Origin: Paenibacillus silvestris
GTDB taxonomy: Bacteria > Bacillota > Bacilli > Paenibacillales > NBRC-103111
NCBI RefSeq assembly: GCF_009882985.1
Contig: NZ_WTUZ01000022.1
Coordinates: forward strand, 1,333,310-1,397,309
DNA: 64,000 nucleotides
Reading direction: 5' to 3'
Shown: positions 49,509-58,870 of the stretch, in pieces
How positions within the stretch are numbered: the first letter of the stretch is position 1
Layout of the letters: every line of letters begins with the position of its first letter
Position numbers and translations under genes: made by a program
Notes under the pieces: model-generated
The model's input: only the letters and a program-made list of their open reading frames with translations
Database searches by the model: none
Told to the model about the DNA's origin: nothing

Positions 49509-50126
49509 TTAAAGCCAGCGCTTCTTAAGCCAGACGCGATAAACAACGTAGACGGACGCCAAAAAGAGAGCATACACGCCGACGGACATAACGAGCTTGC
49601 TGGTGCCAGCAAACAGATTGCTGCCGATGAATGCGAACAGGAGCATAGCAGGAATTTTGCCCAATGCGGACGCTACAGCGAATGTAACGACCGAAATGGA
49701 AGTAATGGCAGGAATGACATTAACGACAGCCTGAGGAATAATCGGGATTAGTCGAGCTAATAAAATAGTCAGGAACGGATTTTTTTCAATCGCGGCCTGG
49801 AGCTTTTCCAGTTTTTCGTACTTGGATAAGTAAGCACGACCTTGCTTTTGAAACAAGTAGCGTGCCAGCCAAAAAACAATGACAGATGCGACGGAAGCAG
49901 CAGTCCAACTGATCAAAGCGCCCACCAATGGACCGTACATAAACCCGAGCATGCCGATAACTATTTTGTAGGGGATGACCGGGATGATAATAAAACCAAG
50001 CGCAGCTGCAAAAATAAGCAGAACGGGCGCATCCCCATATTGCATCCAATGCAAAATTTCATCTTTGAATGTATAAACAATGACGATAAGCACGAGATAC
50101 ATGCAGATGGTGTACCATTTCTTCAT
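49509..50126 (-). CDS. TVP38/TMEM64 (DedA-like) family membrane protein
   Basis: About 205 residues. Several hydrophobic helices surround the family core: GFMYGPLVGALISWTAASVAS with the two re-entrant glycine-rich segments, then NPFLTILLARLIPIIPQAVVN, the (F/Y)xxxR-P motif of the VTT domain. The C-terminus ends in a basic tail. Members are thought to move lipids or act in membrane homeostasis. I chose the internal ATG (50126), preceded by GGGAGA at a slightly long distance, because the frame upstream of it reads as non-membrane, charged sequence overlapping the promoter of the divergent PadR gene. Confidence 0.9.
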   Translation of the reverse strand: MKKWYTICMYLVLIVIVYTFKDEILHWMQYGDAPVLLIFAAALGFIIIPVIPYKIVIGMLGFMYGPLVGALISWTAASVASVIVFWLARYLFQKQGRAYLSKYEKLEKLQAAIEKNPFLTILLARLIPIIPQAVVNVIPAITSISVVTFAVASALGKIPAMLLFAFIGSNLFAGTSKLVMSVGVYALFLASVYVVYRVWLKKRWL

Positions 50127-50212
50127 GAGGTAGGGTGTCTCCCTTGGTATGAGTCTTCTTCTGGTGTTGATCTTACTAAGTGTAACACACAAACTTTATT
50201 CATTGGAGCCCA

Positions 50213-50251
50213 TTGACATAGTTATAAAATGAATAGTAATATTATAACTAT
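50213..50251 (+). promoter_or_regulatory. PadR promoter with palindromic operator
   Basis: TTGACA (50213-50218) with TAATAT 18 bases later is a good sigma-A promoter. The perfect inverted repeat ATAGTTATAA (50218-50227) and TTATAACTAT (50242-50251) overlaps it, a typical place for PadR autorepression. The predicted transcript start falls at about the ATG at 50250. Confidence 0.65.
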
Positions 50252-50870
50252 GAAGAATAAAACGAATAAACCCCAACGATCACCACTTGCTTTGGCCATT
50301 CTCGCCCATCTTGCCGAAGAACCTATGCACCCCTACAGAATGCAGCAGCTAATCAAAGAAAGAGGAAAGGATCAGGTCATTAACGTCCGTCAGCGTACAA
50401 GTATTTATCAGACCATTGAGCGACTGCTAAGGGAGGGACTCATTTCGGTCCAAGGCACCTTAAGTGAAGGAGGGCGCCCAGATCGGACCGTGTACGAATT
50501 GACCGAGGAAGGAAGAGAAGTGTCCAAGGAATGGCTTAGGGAAATGCTTTCGGTCCGGTCTCAGGAATATCCGGATTTTCCCGCTGCTATCTCTTTTCTT
50601 ACCCTTCTGACACCGGAAGATGTTCAGCGGCAATTCGAGAAACGGGAAGGAGCTCTCCATGAAGCAATCGAGGGCTTGGACTCACAGCTATTACAGTACA
50701 AAGAGAATGTTCCCCGATTGTTCATGCTCGAGGTTGAACATAGCCGTGCCGTATTGAGAGCCGAACTTGAATGGCTTCGCGCTGTCATCGAAGATTTCCG
50801 CAGAGGTGAACTGTCATGGAGTGAGGAATGGATACGCGAAATAGCGGATCGGCTAAGTAGTCCACAATGA
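50250..50870 (+). CDS. PadR family transcriptional regulator
   Basis: About 206 residues. The N-terminal PadR winged helix begins at RSPLALAILAHLAEEPMHPYRM and runs to the wing GGRPDRTVYELTEEG; the C-terminal helical dimerisation domain (Vir_act_alpha_C type) follows from about residue 100. The ATG at 50229 lies upstream of the predicted transcript start, so I chose the one at 50250, which has no ribosome site and may be read from a leaderless transcript. It represses itself and probably the hydrolase gene 13 bases downstream. Confidence 0.9.
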   Translation: MKNKTNKPQRSPLALAILAHLAEEPMHPYRMQQLIKERGKDQVINVRQRTSIYQTIERLLREGLISVQGTLSEGGRPDRTVYELTEEGREVSKEWLREMLSVRSQEYPDFPAAISFLTLLTPEDVQRQFEKREGALHEAIEGLDSQLLQYKENVPRLFMLEVEHSRAVLRAELEWLRAVIEDFRRGELSWSEEWIREIADRLSSPQ

Positions 50871-50883
50871 GGAGGAGCTTGAA

Positions 50884-51789
50884 ATGATGAATTCAACTGC
50901 TATTCAATCGGGTGTAACTTTGGTGGAGTCCCGCCATGCAGTCGGCTCTGTCATATCTAGAGACGGCACCACAATTGGTTATCGGCAATTTGGTCAAGGA
51001 CCTGGTGTCGTGGTGGTACATGGCGCCAATTTATCTTCCCAGAACCTGATGCAGCTCGCAGAGCAGCTAGCCGATGCCTTCACAGTTTACGTACCTGATC
51101 GCCGAGGTCGTGGTCTAAGCGGACCTTTCGGTGAAGGTTACAGTATAAAGAAGGAAGTTGAAGATTTAGAGGCTCTCTTTCATCATACAGGCGCCCGCCA
51201 AGTCTTCGGGATCAGCTCAGGGGGACTTATTGCGCTTGAAGCAGCACTTGCCTTGCCCGCTATTGTCAAGCTCGCGCTCTACGAGCCCGCATTGCTGATG
51301 AATGCTGAGAGGACGGAGTGGCTGGCGCGCTATGACCAAGAGATCGCCCAAGGCAAGACGGCCGCAGCTCTCGTCACATCCCTCAAAGGCTTGCAGCTGG
51401 GCGGAGCGGTGCTTAATGCCTTCCCTCGGTGGCTGCTTGAAACCATGACGAACAAAATGATGGAGAACGAGTGCAAGAAGGCGAAAAAAGGCGACGTAAC
51501 GATGAAAATGCTAGCTCCGACATTGCATTATGATGGGCAGTTGCTAGTGGAGATGACCGGCAAACTGGACCGGTTTAAGACCTTGAGCGCCGATACGTTG
51601 TTACTCGGAGGCAGCAAAGGCTTGCCCTATCTGAAGCCTGCACTCGATGCTCTACAGAAGGTGCTTCCTCAGGCCAAACGAGTGGAAGTGCCCGGACTTG
51701 ATCACGGCGGAGCGTGTGATGTCAGCAATACCAATCGTGGCGGTAAGCCGGAATTGGTGGCGCTGGAGCTAAGGCGATTTTTTGCCTAA
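50884..51789 (+). CDS. Alpha/beta hydrolase
   Basis: 301 residues of the alpha/beta hydrolase fold. The oxyanion region is VVVHGANLSSQN, the nucleophile elbow GISSGGLIALEAAL provides the serine, and a late GLDHGG supplies the histidine; the acid is likely in the strand before SKGLPYLK. Cofactor-free esterase, lactonase or haloperoxidase-like activities are known in the family, so no substrate is assigned. GGAGGAG precedes the ATG. It forms an operon with the PadR regulator, which suggests induction by a phenolic or other xenobiotic ligand. Confidence 0.9.
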   Translation: MMNSTAIQSGVTLVESRHAVGSVISRDGTTIGYRQFGQGPGVVVVHGANLSSQNLMQLAEQLADAFTVYVPDRRGRGLSGPFGEGYSIKKEVEDLEALFHHTGARQVFGISSGGLIALEAALALPAIVKLALYEPALLMNAERTEWLARYDQEIAQGKTAAALVTSLKGLQLGGAVLNAFPRWLLETMTNKMMENECKKAKKGDVTMKMLAPTLHYDGQLLVEMTGKLDRFKTLSADTLLLGGSKGLPYLKPALDALQKVLPQAKRVEVPGLDHGGACDVSNTNRGGKPELVALELRRFFA

Positions 51790-51816
51790 AAGCATATGTT
51801 TAATAGGATGCGTAAA

Positions 51817-51855
51817 AGGGAGCAGTTCGCCACAAGTGGCTGCTGTTCCCTTTTT
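51817..51855 (+). terminator. Intrinsic terminator after the hydrolase
   Basis: GGGAGCAG and CTGTTCCC with further pairing inside, followed by TTTTTC. Confidence 0.75.
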
Positions 51856-51876
51856 CGAACATAATAAAATAAGTTG

Positions 51877-51909
51877 AAAACCGGGACTCCAATGGAGTTC
51901 CGGTTTTTT
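51877..51909 (+). terminator. Second tandem terminator
   Basis: AAAACCGGGACTCC and GGAGTTCCGGTTTT, followed by TTA. With the one just before it, this isolates the ABC operon at 52042. Confidence 0.8.
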
Positions 51910-52041
51910 ATTCCTTCCCGTGTAAAATAAAATTATTACCAAATTCTTTTAATTAATTACATTTTATTAAAAACTCACAAACGTATAATGATTACATGAG
52001 ATAGGCGAAACAAGATGTGTAAGGAAAGAGGGAGGATAAAA

Positions 52042-52992
52042 GTGAAAGCGGTTTTAGGAGACTATATAGAGAGTAGAAGTATGAAAAAGAAAAACAGTTT
52101 CTTCCGCAGCATAAAAAGAGATTCTCTCTTATATTTACTTTTACTGCTGCCAATGGCGTATATCATCATTTTTAAGTATGCTCCCATATACGGTGTACTG
52201 ATGGCATTCCAGGATTATAATATTTTCCAGGGGATTAGCGGAAGTGAGTGGGTTGGGCTAGACGTCTTCAAATTCATTTTTGAACAGAAAAGTTTCTACC
52301 GTGCGCTTACTAATACTCTGGTTCTCAACTTTTTGGATTTGATAGCGGGATTCCCGGCACCCATTATATTGGCTATTTTATTGAATGAACTCCGACACGT
52401 CAGATTTAAAAAGATAACCCAAACGATTCTATATTTACCTCATTTCTTATCTTGGGTCATTATTGGAGGTATGGTTTATCTAATGTTTTCTACAGGCGGC
52501 ATGGCGAATAGTGTCCTGTCTAGCCTTGGACTCGGTCAAATCGAGTTTCTTTCCCAAAAAATGAACTGGTTAATCATGTATGTTGCTGTTGGGGTATGGC
52601 ACAGTGTAGGATGGGGGACAATCATCTATTTAGCCTCCATTATCGGAATCAACAAAGAATTATACGAAGCTTCCGATATTGATGGGTGCAGCAGGCTTCG
52701 TAAAATTTGGCATATAACATTGCCAGGCATTAAGCCGACCATTATTATCCTGCTAATTTTGCAAATTGGAAAAATGATATCGATTGGATTCGATCGTCCG
52801 TTTGTTATGGGGAACTCCCTGGTTAGCGAATACTCCGATGTTATCAGTACTTATGTGTATCGAATAGGAATTGGGTCCGGGGATTTCTCGCAGGCAACAG
52901 CAGTAGGGCTATTCCAGTCTGTTGTAGGCTTGATATTCTTAGTGGCTGCGAACTTTATTGCCAAAAAAATCGGTGAGCAGGGAATATGGTAA
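52042..52992 (+). CDS. Sugar ABC transporter permease, LplB/YteP type
   Basis: About 316 residues with six membrane helices. The N-terminal signature FKYAPIYGVLMAFQDYNIF and the EAA loop (ELYEASDIDGCSRLRKIWHIT) are typical of the LplB subgroup of carbohydrate permeases, which usually have no ATPase gene in their operon and share an MsmK-like ATPase. I chose a GTG 6 bases after GGGAGG; a later ATG (52081) lacks a site. A TATAAT box at 51984 may belong to the promoter. It works with the next permease and the lipoprotein. Confidence 0.92.
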   Translation: MKAVLGDYIESRSMKKKNSFFRSIKRDSLLYLLLLLPMAYIIIFKYAPIYGVLMAFQDYNIFQGISGSEWVGLDVFKFIFEQKSFYRALTNTLVLNFLDLIAGFPAPIILAILLNELRHVRFKKITQTILYLPHFLSWVIIGGMVYLMFSTGGMANSVLSSLGLGQIEFLSQKMNWLIMYVAVGVWHSVGWGTIIYLASIIGINKELYEASDIDGCSRLRKIWHITLPGIKPTIIILLILQIGKMISIGFDRPFVMGNSLVSEYSDVISTYVYRIGIGSGDFSQATAVGLFQSVVGLIFLVAANFIAKKIGEQGIW

Positions 52993-53006
52993 GGAGTGTG
53001 AGTTGA

Positions 53007-53879
53007 TTGATTAGAAAACAAAGATTTAATGTCGTAGATAGTTGTATTATGGTATTCATAATAGGTGTGGCGATTACATGTCTTGTTCCCTTTCTATATA
53101 TGATTGCGCTTTCTCTGAGCTCAAACAATGCCATTATTTCTCAGAAGGTTTCTCTGTGGCCTGTAGAATTTACACTTGAAACCTATAAAACAATCTTAAG
53201 TGATGTAAGCATGATTTATACCCTTGGTTATACGATAGTGTTGACCATTTTTTATACAATCTTCTGTATGTTTTTAACCATCTGTGCAGCGTATCCGCTT
53301 ACAAAGAAAAGATTAAAGGGAAGAAGCTTTGTTTTAACCGTTTTAGTCATTACGATGTATTTCAGTGGAGGCCTCATACCTAGCTATATCTTGGTGAAAA
53401 ACCTGGATTTGATGAATACGATGTGGAGCTTAATCCTGCCAGGCGCAATGAGTGTTTTCAATATGATCATTCTCAAAACATTCTTTGCATCCCTCCCAGA
53501 AAGCTTGGAAGAGTCGGCATCTATAGATGGCTGTAATGAACTGGGCATCCTTCTACGGATTGTCCTTCCGCTATCCATGCCTTCTATAGCTACTTTAAGC
53601 CTTTTTTACGCGGTTGACAGATGGAATGGTTTTCAAGATGCACTCTTTTATATAACAGACAAGAACTTGTACCCGATGCAATTAAAGCTGTACCAAATCA
53701 TTACGGCAAATCAGCAGTTAGATACCCAGCAAGGTGAAGGCAGTGTTGGCGCCTTTATTGTTCCTGAGTCGTTGAAAGCTGCGAGTGTCATGTTTGCAAC
53801 GGTTCCGATCTTAGTTGTTTATCCTAAACTGCAAAAGTATTTTGTTGAAGGTGTAATGACAGGGGCCATCAAGGGTTGA
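53007..53879 (+). CDS. Sugar ABC transporter permease, YtcP/LplC type
   Basis: 290 residues with six helices. The EAA loop is ESLEESASIDGCNELGILLRIVLP. The C-terminus ends with PKLQKYFVEGVMTGAIKG, the near-invariant tail of YtcP/LplC permeases. It begins at a TTG, 10 bases after AAGGAG, 14 bases behind the first permease. The substrate is most likely an oligosaccharide released from a plant or fungal polymer, by analogy with lpl/yte systems. Confidence 0.92.
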   Translation: MIRKQRFNVVDSCIMVFIIGVAITCLVPFLYMIALSLSSNNAIISQKVSLWPVEFTLETYKTILSDVSMIYTLGYTIVLTIFYTIFCMFLTICAAYPLTKKRLKGRSFVLTVLVITMYFSGGLIPSYILVKNLDLMNTMWSLILPGAMSVFNMIILKTFFASLPESLEESASIDGCNELGILLRIVLPLSMPSIATLSLFYAVDRWNGFQDALFYITDKNLYPMQLKLYQIITANQQLDTQQGEGSVGAFIVPESLKAASVMFATVPILVVYPKLQKYFVEGVMTGAIKG

Positions 53880-53937
53880 GGGTAAGAATGAGGTTAGGAA
53901 TGAGGAATACAACTAAATGAAAAAAGGTGAGGTTATA

Positions 53938-55512
53938 ATGAAAATTAAAAAAATGTTGGCTTTAGTCCCGGTATTAACGCTAGTTACCAGTGCATTGGCA
54001 GGATGTGGAAATGATCAGGCGAAAGAGGCTCAAGCAACATCAACAGCTGCTGCCAAAGCTTCAGGAACGCCGGTTACACTGACGGTTGAGGTATTTGACA
54101 GAGGCATTCAGGGTCAACCAGATTTGAACAATAATACGTGGTCACGGTATATCAATGATAATTTCGGGAAAGCGAACAATGCAGTGGTGAAGTTCGTTCC
54201 GGTTCCCAGGTCACAAGAAATTGATAAGCTGAATGTATTGATGGCGTCTGGTGAGGCACCTGATATCTCATTTACCTATGATGGTGCTACCGTTTCCAGA
54301 TATGCGAAAATTAATGGTATTCAACCCTTGGATGAGTTATTGGCTAAGCACGGTAAGGAGTTAACGAATTATTTGGGCAAGACGGTTCTGCAATATGGAC
54401 AATATAATGGGAAACAGATGGCGATCCCAGCGAAAAGGACTTCGCTGGCCTGGGGCGGCATGTTCATTAGAAAAGATTGGCTGGATAAGTTAGGCATGCC
54501 GCTTCCTACAACCAGAGATGAATTATATAATACGTTAATTGCCTTCAGAGACAAAAATCCCGGAGGCGTGAACGGTGTCATTCCGTGGGGATTGGCAGCA
54601 ACCGGTATGAACTATGGCTTCGGTAATTTAAGCGAATCCTTCTGGGGGAAACAGTCGGAGGAAGAATTCGTCACGATGCCAGGCTGGCTAAAACCAGGAA
54701 ATAAGGATACATTAAAGTTTCTCAACAAGCTTTATAATGAAAAATTAATCAGCCCTGATTTTGCTCTAGACAAAACAGCCAAACAAGCGGATGCTGATGT
54801 TACGAACGGGAAAGTCGGATTCTTCAGTGCCAACTGGGACTATCCGCTAAGACAAAATATTAGTGAGCCGCTAAAAACAAATGTGCCTACTGCGAACTTT
54901 GTTCCTATTGATACCTTCAAAAACTATGAAGGGAAATATAAGAAAATCGCTTACAATGAAAATGGTGTGAATGTCTTTATTCCGAAGAGCAGCAAAAATG
55001 CGGAACTGGCAATCAAGTATTTGAATTGGATGTCCGATCCGAAAGTATTGTTCTTCCTACAATACGGTCAGGAAGGCGTTAACCACAAGATGGTTAATGA
55101 TATGCCGCAAGTGATTACGCAAACTGGTGATAATATGCAAACTAGCTATCTAAATCTTGATTATACGCTGGTAGTCAATGGTGTGGAGCTAGGTGATCAA
55201 CAGAAGAATATTAAGGCTTTAGCTGCTTCTGCTCCGGGATACGAAGCAGTTGCTGAGAAATCATACCAGATCAATACAACAGATACGTATACAGGTTACT
55301 ATTATGATACACCGAATGAGTCCAATATTAAGTTCGGCAAAACACTTGGGGATCTGAATAAAACGATGACAGACAAACTTATCGTTTGCAAGCCTGCAGA
55401 ATTCGATAGATTGTATGACAAATTGGTTGCAGAGTATATGGCAGCCGGCGGGCAGGCAGTTATGGACGAAAATATTAAATTATACAAAAATATGCAAGCA
55501 AATAAGAAGTAG
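53938..55512 (+). CDS. ABC transporter substrate-binding lipoprotein, LplA/YtcQ type
   Basis: About 524 residues. Lipoprotein signal with lipobox SALAGC, then a low-complexity Ala/Thr linker, then a family 1 binding-protein fold of the long LplA class: VPRSQEIDKLNVLMASGEAPDISF, FIRKDWLDKLGMPLPTTRDELY and DPKVLFFLQYGQEGVNHK are typical. The start is the second ATG, which has AGGTGAGG upstream. It delivers sugar to the two permeases encoded just before it. A perfect 12-bp hairpin follows and separates it from the regulator genes. Confidence 0.93.
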   Translation: MKIKKMLALVPVLTLVTSALAGCGNDQAKEAQATSTAAAKASGTPVTLTVEVFDRGIQGQPDLNNNTWSRYINDNFGKANNAVVKFVPVPRSQEIDKLNVLMASGEAPDISFTYDGATVSRYAKINGIQPLDELLAKHGKELTNYLGKTVLQYGQYNGKQMAIPAKRTSLAWGGMFIRKDWLDKLGMPLPTTRDELYNTLIAFRDKNPGGVNGVIPWGLAATGMNYGFGNLSESFWGKQSEEEFVTMPGWLKPGNKDTLKFLNKLYNEKLISPDFALDKTAKQADADVTNGKVGFFSANWDYPLRQNISEPLKTNVPTANFVPIDTFKNYEGKYKKIAYNENGVNVFIPKSSKNAELAIKYLNWMSDPKVLFFLQYGQEGVNHKMVNDMPQVITQTGDNMQTSYLNLDYTLVVNGVELGDQQKNIKALAASAPGYEAVAEKSYQINTTDTYTGYYYDTPNESNIKFGKTLGDLNKTMTDKLIVCKPAEFDRLYDKLVAEYMAAGGQAVMDENIKLYKNMQANKK

Positions 55513-55545
55513 TTATTCTTTCATATTGACATATGAGAAGTAACA

Positions 55546-55578
55546 GCCTATGGACATGACAGAGCTATGTCCATAGGC
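55546..55578 (+). terminator. 12-bp hairpin between the binding protein and the response regulator
   Basis: GCCTATGGACAT and ATGTCCATAGGC with a 9-base loop. There is no long U-tract (GTTTCT), so it likely acts as a partial terminator or 3' stabiliser, limiting transcription into the regulator genes. Confidence 0.55.
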
Positions 55579-55605
55579 GTTTCTAATGGGACTAGGGGGG
55601 CACTT

Positions 55606-57042
55606 ATGTACAGTGTTTTTATCATAGATGATGAACCGTGGGCAATAAAAGGGATAAGGAATGTATTTAACTGGGATAAATATGGTTTCGAAATAACAGG
55701 CCAATTCACAAGCGTTCATAAGGCCATCGAGTATATGAACGAGGAGTGCCCAGATCTTATTTTTACAGATATAAGAATGCCCGAAATTTCCGGACTTGAG
55801 CTCATGAAGATGACCAAAGAGAAGGGATTGGATGTTGAGTTTGTAGTTGTAAGCGGTTTCGCGGAGTTTGCATATGCGCAGGAAGCCTTGAGATATGGGG
55901 CACTGGATTATTTCCTAAAGCCTATAGATATTGACATGGCGGATCCATTGATCGAGAAGCTGGCGCTGCATTTTGCAAAGAAGAGCAGCATTCGAAATAA
56001 CCTGATTCTAGAGGCTTTGACATCCTCGGATAAAAGTGAATTGAATCGTTTAACACCCTTTTTTGATCGTTCGTCGGACGATTTCTTTCGTGTGCTTGTT
56101 ATTTATTCAAACAGTGAGAACAAGGACTATAAGAGTTTAACATTTTTCGATCGTAAACAGACATTGGAAATTGATTTTGGATCAAGAAAGACGTTATATA
56201 TTCTCAAAAGCAGTGAGAAATCTGAGTTGGAAAATCAGTTGGATGGCACCATTTTTACGGGATTAGATATCAAAGCGATAGGAATTAGCTCCATTTCAAC
56301 GAATTATGATAGTATTGCAAAACTAATTAAGGAATCTGATCTCGCAGCCTCACAAATATTTTTGAATGAAGAGAAAGGTATGTTTAAATACGAGCCAAGA
56401 CTTGCGGTTGTTAAACCCTTTATCGATGAAATATCTACCATTATTCAAGAGAACAAATTCGATGAAATGGATTACATCATGGAGAGGGTCGTGCATTTCT
56501 TCAGAGAAAATCATTTGGGCATGGGAGAGGTCGTCTACTTATGGAATCAAGTGGTTAGCGTGCTCGCTGGAACCTACTATGATGAGTTGCGAGATATGGA
56601 GCTTGATTTCCTTAATTATTCTGAACTGAAGGAGCGTTTTGAGAACTTTGAGTCCTTATGCAGCTTTATCTATGATATTCTGATCTACATCAAGCAACTG
56701 AACGGTCAGACCGTCAATGAAGGTGATATCAATACCTATTTTAGCCAGATGGTTAAATACATCGACAATCACTTTCAGTCCCGGTTATACCTGAAAGATT
56801 TGTCTGCCCAATTTTTCATTAACCAAGTCTATTGCTGCCAGTTTTTCAAGAAAAATTTGGGTAAAACCTTCTCGGAATACGTCACTGAATTGAGAGTGAA
56901 AAAGGCATGCGAGCTGTTGAAACATACGGAATTGTCCATTGAAGAAGTTGCAACAAAAGTTGGGTACGTAGATTACTATTATTTCAACAAAGTGTTCAAG
57001 AAACAATGTGGCATCACACCTACGAAATTCAGAAAAAGTTGA
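55606..57042 (+). CDS. YesN-type response regulator with AraC DNA-binding domain
   Basis: 478 residues. Receiver domain with Asp8/Asp9 and phospho-acceptor Asp55 (FTDIRMPEISG), and the conserved lysine in YFLKPIDID. A long variable linker is followed by the two AraC HTH motifs (LKDLSAQFFINQVYCCQFFKK, then EEVATKVGYVDYYYFNKVFK). I chose the ATG behind AGGGGGGC, discarding an upstream in-frame ATG inside the preceding hairpin. It precedes its kinase by 24 bases; the pair should regulate the ABC operon upstream. Confidence 0.94.
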   Translation: MYSVFIIDDEPWAIKGIRNVFNWDKYGFEITGQFTSVHKAIEYMNEECPDLIFTDIRMPEISGLELMKMTKEKGLDVEFVVVSGFAEFAYAQEALRYGALDYFLKPIDIDMADPLIEKLALHFAKKSSIRNNLILEALTSSDKSELNRLTPFFDRSSDDFFRVLVIYSNSENKDYKSLTFFDRKQTLEIDFGSRKTLYILKSSEKSELENQLDGTIFTGLDIKAIGISSISTNYDSIAKLIKESDLAASQIFLNEEKGMFKYEPRLAVVKPFIDEISTIIQENKFDEMDYIMERVVHFFRENHLGMGEVVYLWNQVVSVLAGTYYDELRDMELDFLNYSELKERFENFESLCSFIYDILIYIKQLNGQTVNEGDINTYFSQMVKYIDNHFQSRLYLKDLSAQFFINQVYCCQFFKKNLGKTFSEYVTELRVKKACELLKHTELSIEEVATKVGYVDYYYFNKVFKKQCGITPTKFRKS

Positions 57043-57066
57043 TGGGCAGCGATCGGAGTGGGGATT

Positions 57067-58869
57067 GTGCAGATTAGTAGACTGAAGCTAAAACATCAGA
57101 TCTTACTCATATTTACATTTTCAATCATCATATTTACAACTATGGAGTTGTATTTCTATTACAGCTTCTATGATTTGACGCAAAAAAGGGCATCCAATTA
57201 TGGCAATAAAATCATTGAGCAAACACAGCAAAAAATAGATACCGTATTTAACGATTTAGAAGTGAGTACAAACATCGTTGTTAGTAATAAAAAGATCCAA
57301 GAATTTACCATTGTGGATGATGATTATAAAAGGGCATTTGATATTGGGACTTACGTTATTGATCTCATGGAGTATATGAGGTCTTTTAATTCGTATGTGA
57401 ATGGTATTGTGATTAATGACAATGAGGGAAGACGCATATACAGTTTAGCTACGGCAAACGGCGATATATTTTTTTCGAATCAATATGAAGAATTTATTAA
57501 GCCATATAAACAGGGCGGCAAGTCTGCTGACAAAGGAACGTATACAGATATTCTAAAAGACGAAAAAACAGGAAGCGAATATTTCTTTTATATAGCACCT
57601 ATTATTGAAGCTATTGGAGGGGTTCGTTTCTCACAACTAACCGGCTATTGCTCCGTTATGGTGAATACGGAAAGGCTGCAAGAGCTTGTTAAGCATACGG
57701 ATTTGACGCCTAACTCTACTTTGTATCTATTAAACAGCCGCAATGAAGTCATTGCGTCCAATAATACAAATTTCCGCGGCATTTTATTCAAGGATATACT
57801 CTCAGTAGATCGAGATAGTTTAACTAATGGCGTCAAAACGAAGTTAAACGGAGAAGACGTCATCGTTCAGGAAAAAGATTTGGAGCAAGCAGACGGGTGG
57901 CGGATCGTAAGTATAATACCGGTGCACGAACTGACAACCGATATGAACGCTATCAAAAATGTGAGTATTATTGCTGGCATCGGCATCATTTTGAGTTTGA
58001 TTATTTTGGGCTATTTTTTCCTGAATAGTTTGACACGGCCTGTGATGGGGCTAGTAGCCGATATGAAACGAATTGGTAAAAGAGACATGGGCTTTCGGAT
58101 CAAGGTACGCTCCACGAATGAAGTTGGTGTGCTGGCCTACGATATCAACAGCATGATTGACCAAATGGAAGAGATGGCAAGCAATATCTTGAATACGCAA
58201 GCAAGATTATATGAGTCTGAAATCAGCAAAAAGCAAGTTGAATTTTCAGCTTTACAAAGCCAAATTAACCCGCATTTCCTTTATAATACATTAAATTGCA
58301 TAAGCAGTATCGGTCTTGAATATGGCAGCAAAGAAATTGCTCAGATAACTTCGTCTATGTCCAAAATATTTCGTTACAGTATCAAAGAAGATGAGCTTGT
58401 TCGGATAAGCGAAGAAATTCAGTGTGTTCAGGCGTACATGAATATTATTTCAATACGATACGAAAACAAGTTTTCTATGGAAGTACATGTGGATGACAGG
58501 TTAATGGAAATGAAAACACCTAAAATGATTTTGCAGCCGATCATCGAAAATTCTATTTATCATGGCCTTGAACGTAGGGACGCAGGAGGCGATCTACTTG
58601 TAAACGGGCATATCGATGCGAATGGAGATATCTGTTTTCAAGTGACGGATTCTGGCATAGGGATCGGTCAGGATGAGCTCGAAAGCATAAAAGCGATGCT
58701 GAACATGGACGATTCGGAGAGAGTGAAGAACAGTCCGGATGGGAAAAGCATCGGACTTTCCAATATTAATAACAGGATCAAGCTGATGTTCGGAGAAGGT
58801 TATGGGGTAAAAATAGAAAGCCAGATTGGCCTCGGAACTACAGTGATCGTTAAGATTCCATCTAATTAA
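57067..58869 (+). CDS. YesM-type sensor histidine kinase
   Basis: About 600 residues: N-terminal helix (LLIFTFSIIIFTTMELYFYY), a large extracellular sensor, a second helix near residue 305, a HAMP domain, the phospho-acceptor His403 in SQINPHFLYNTLN, and a HATPase_c domain (PIIENSIYHGLE, DSGIGI, SIGLSNINNRI). The GTG at 57067 has GGAG 8 bases upstream; the GTG at 57058 is less well placed. Together with the response regulator just before it, it probably senses the sugar carried by the adjacent transporter. It ends one base before the convergent glycosyltransferase gene, with no terminator between. Confidence 0.94.
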   Translation: MQISRLKLKHQILLIFTFSIIIFTTMELYFYYSFYDLTQKRASNYGNKIIEQTQQKIDTVFNDLEVSTNIVVSNKKIQEFTIVDDDYKRAFDIGTYVIDLMEYMRSFNSYVNGIVINDNEGRRIYSLATANGDIFFSNQYEEFIKPYKQGGKSADKGTYTDILKDEKTGSEYFFYIAPIIEAIGGVRFSQLTGYCSVMVNTERLQELVKHTDLTPNSTLYLLNSRNEVIASNNTNFRGILFKDILSVDRDSLTNGVKTKLNGEDVIVQEKDLEQADGWRIVSIIPVHELTTDMNAIKNVSIIAGIGIILSLIILGYFFLNSLTRPVMGLVADMKRIGKRDMGFRIKVRSTNEVGVLAYDINSMIDQMEEMASNILNTQARLYESEISKKQVEFSALQSQINPHFLYNTLNCISSIGLEYGSKEIAQITSSMSKIFRYSIKEDELVRISEEIQCVQAYMNIISIRYENKFSMEVHVDDRLMEMKTPKMILQPIIENSIYHGLERRDAGGDLLVNGHIDANGDICFQVTDSGIGIGQDELESIKAMLNMDDSERVKNSPDGKSIGLSNINNRIKLMFGEGYGVKIESQIGLGTTVIVKIPSN

Positions 58870-58870
58870 T

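Noticed and set aside
49452..50216. Plus-strand open frames across the TVP38-family gene
   Set aside because: The minus-strand frame gives a coherent membrane protein with family motifs; the plus-strand frames are charged and repetitive without a ribosome site.
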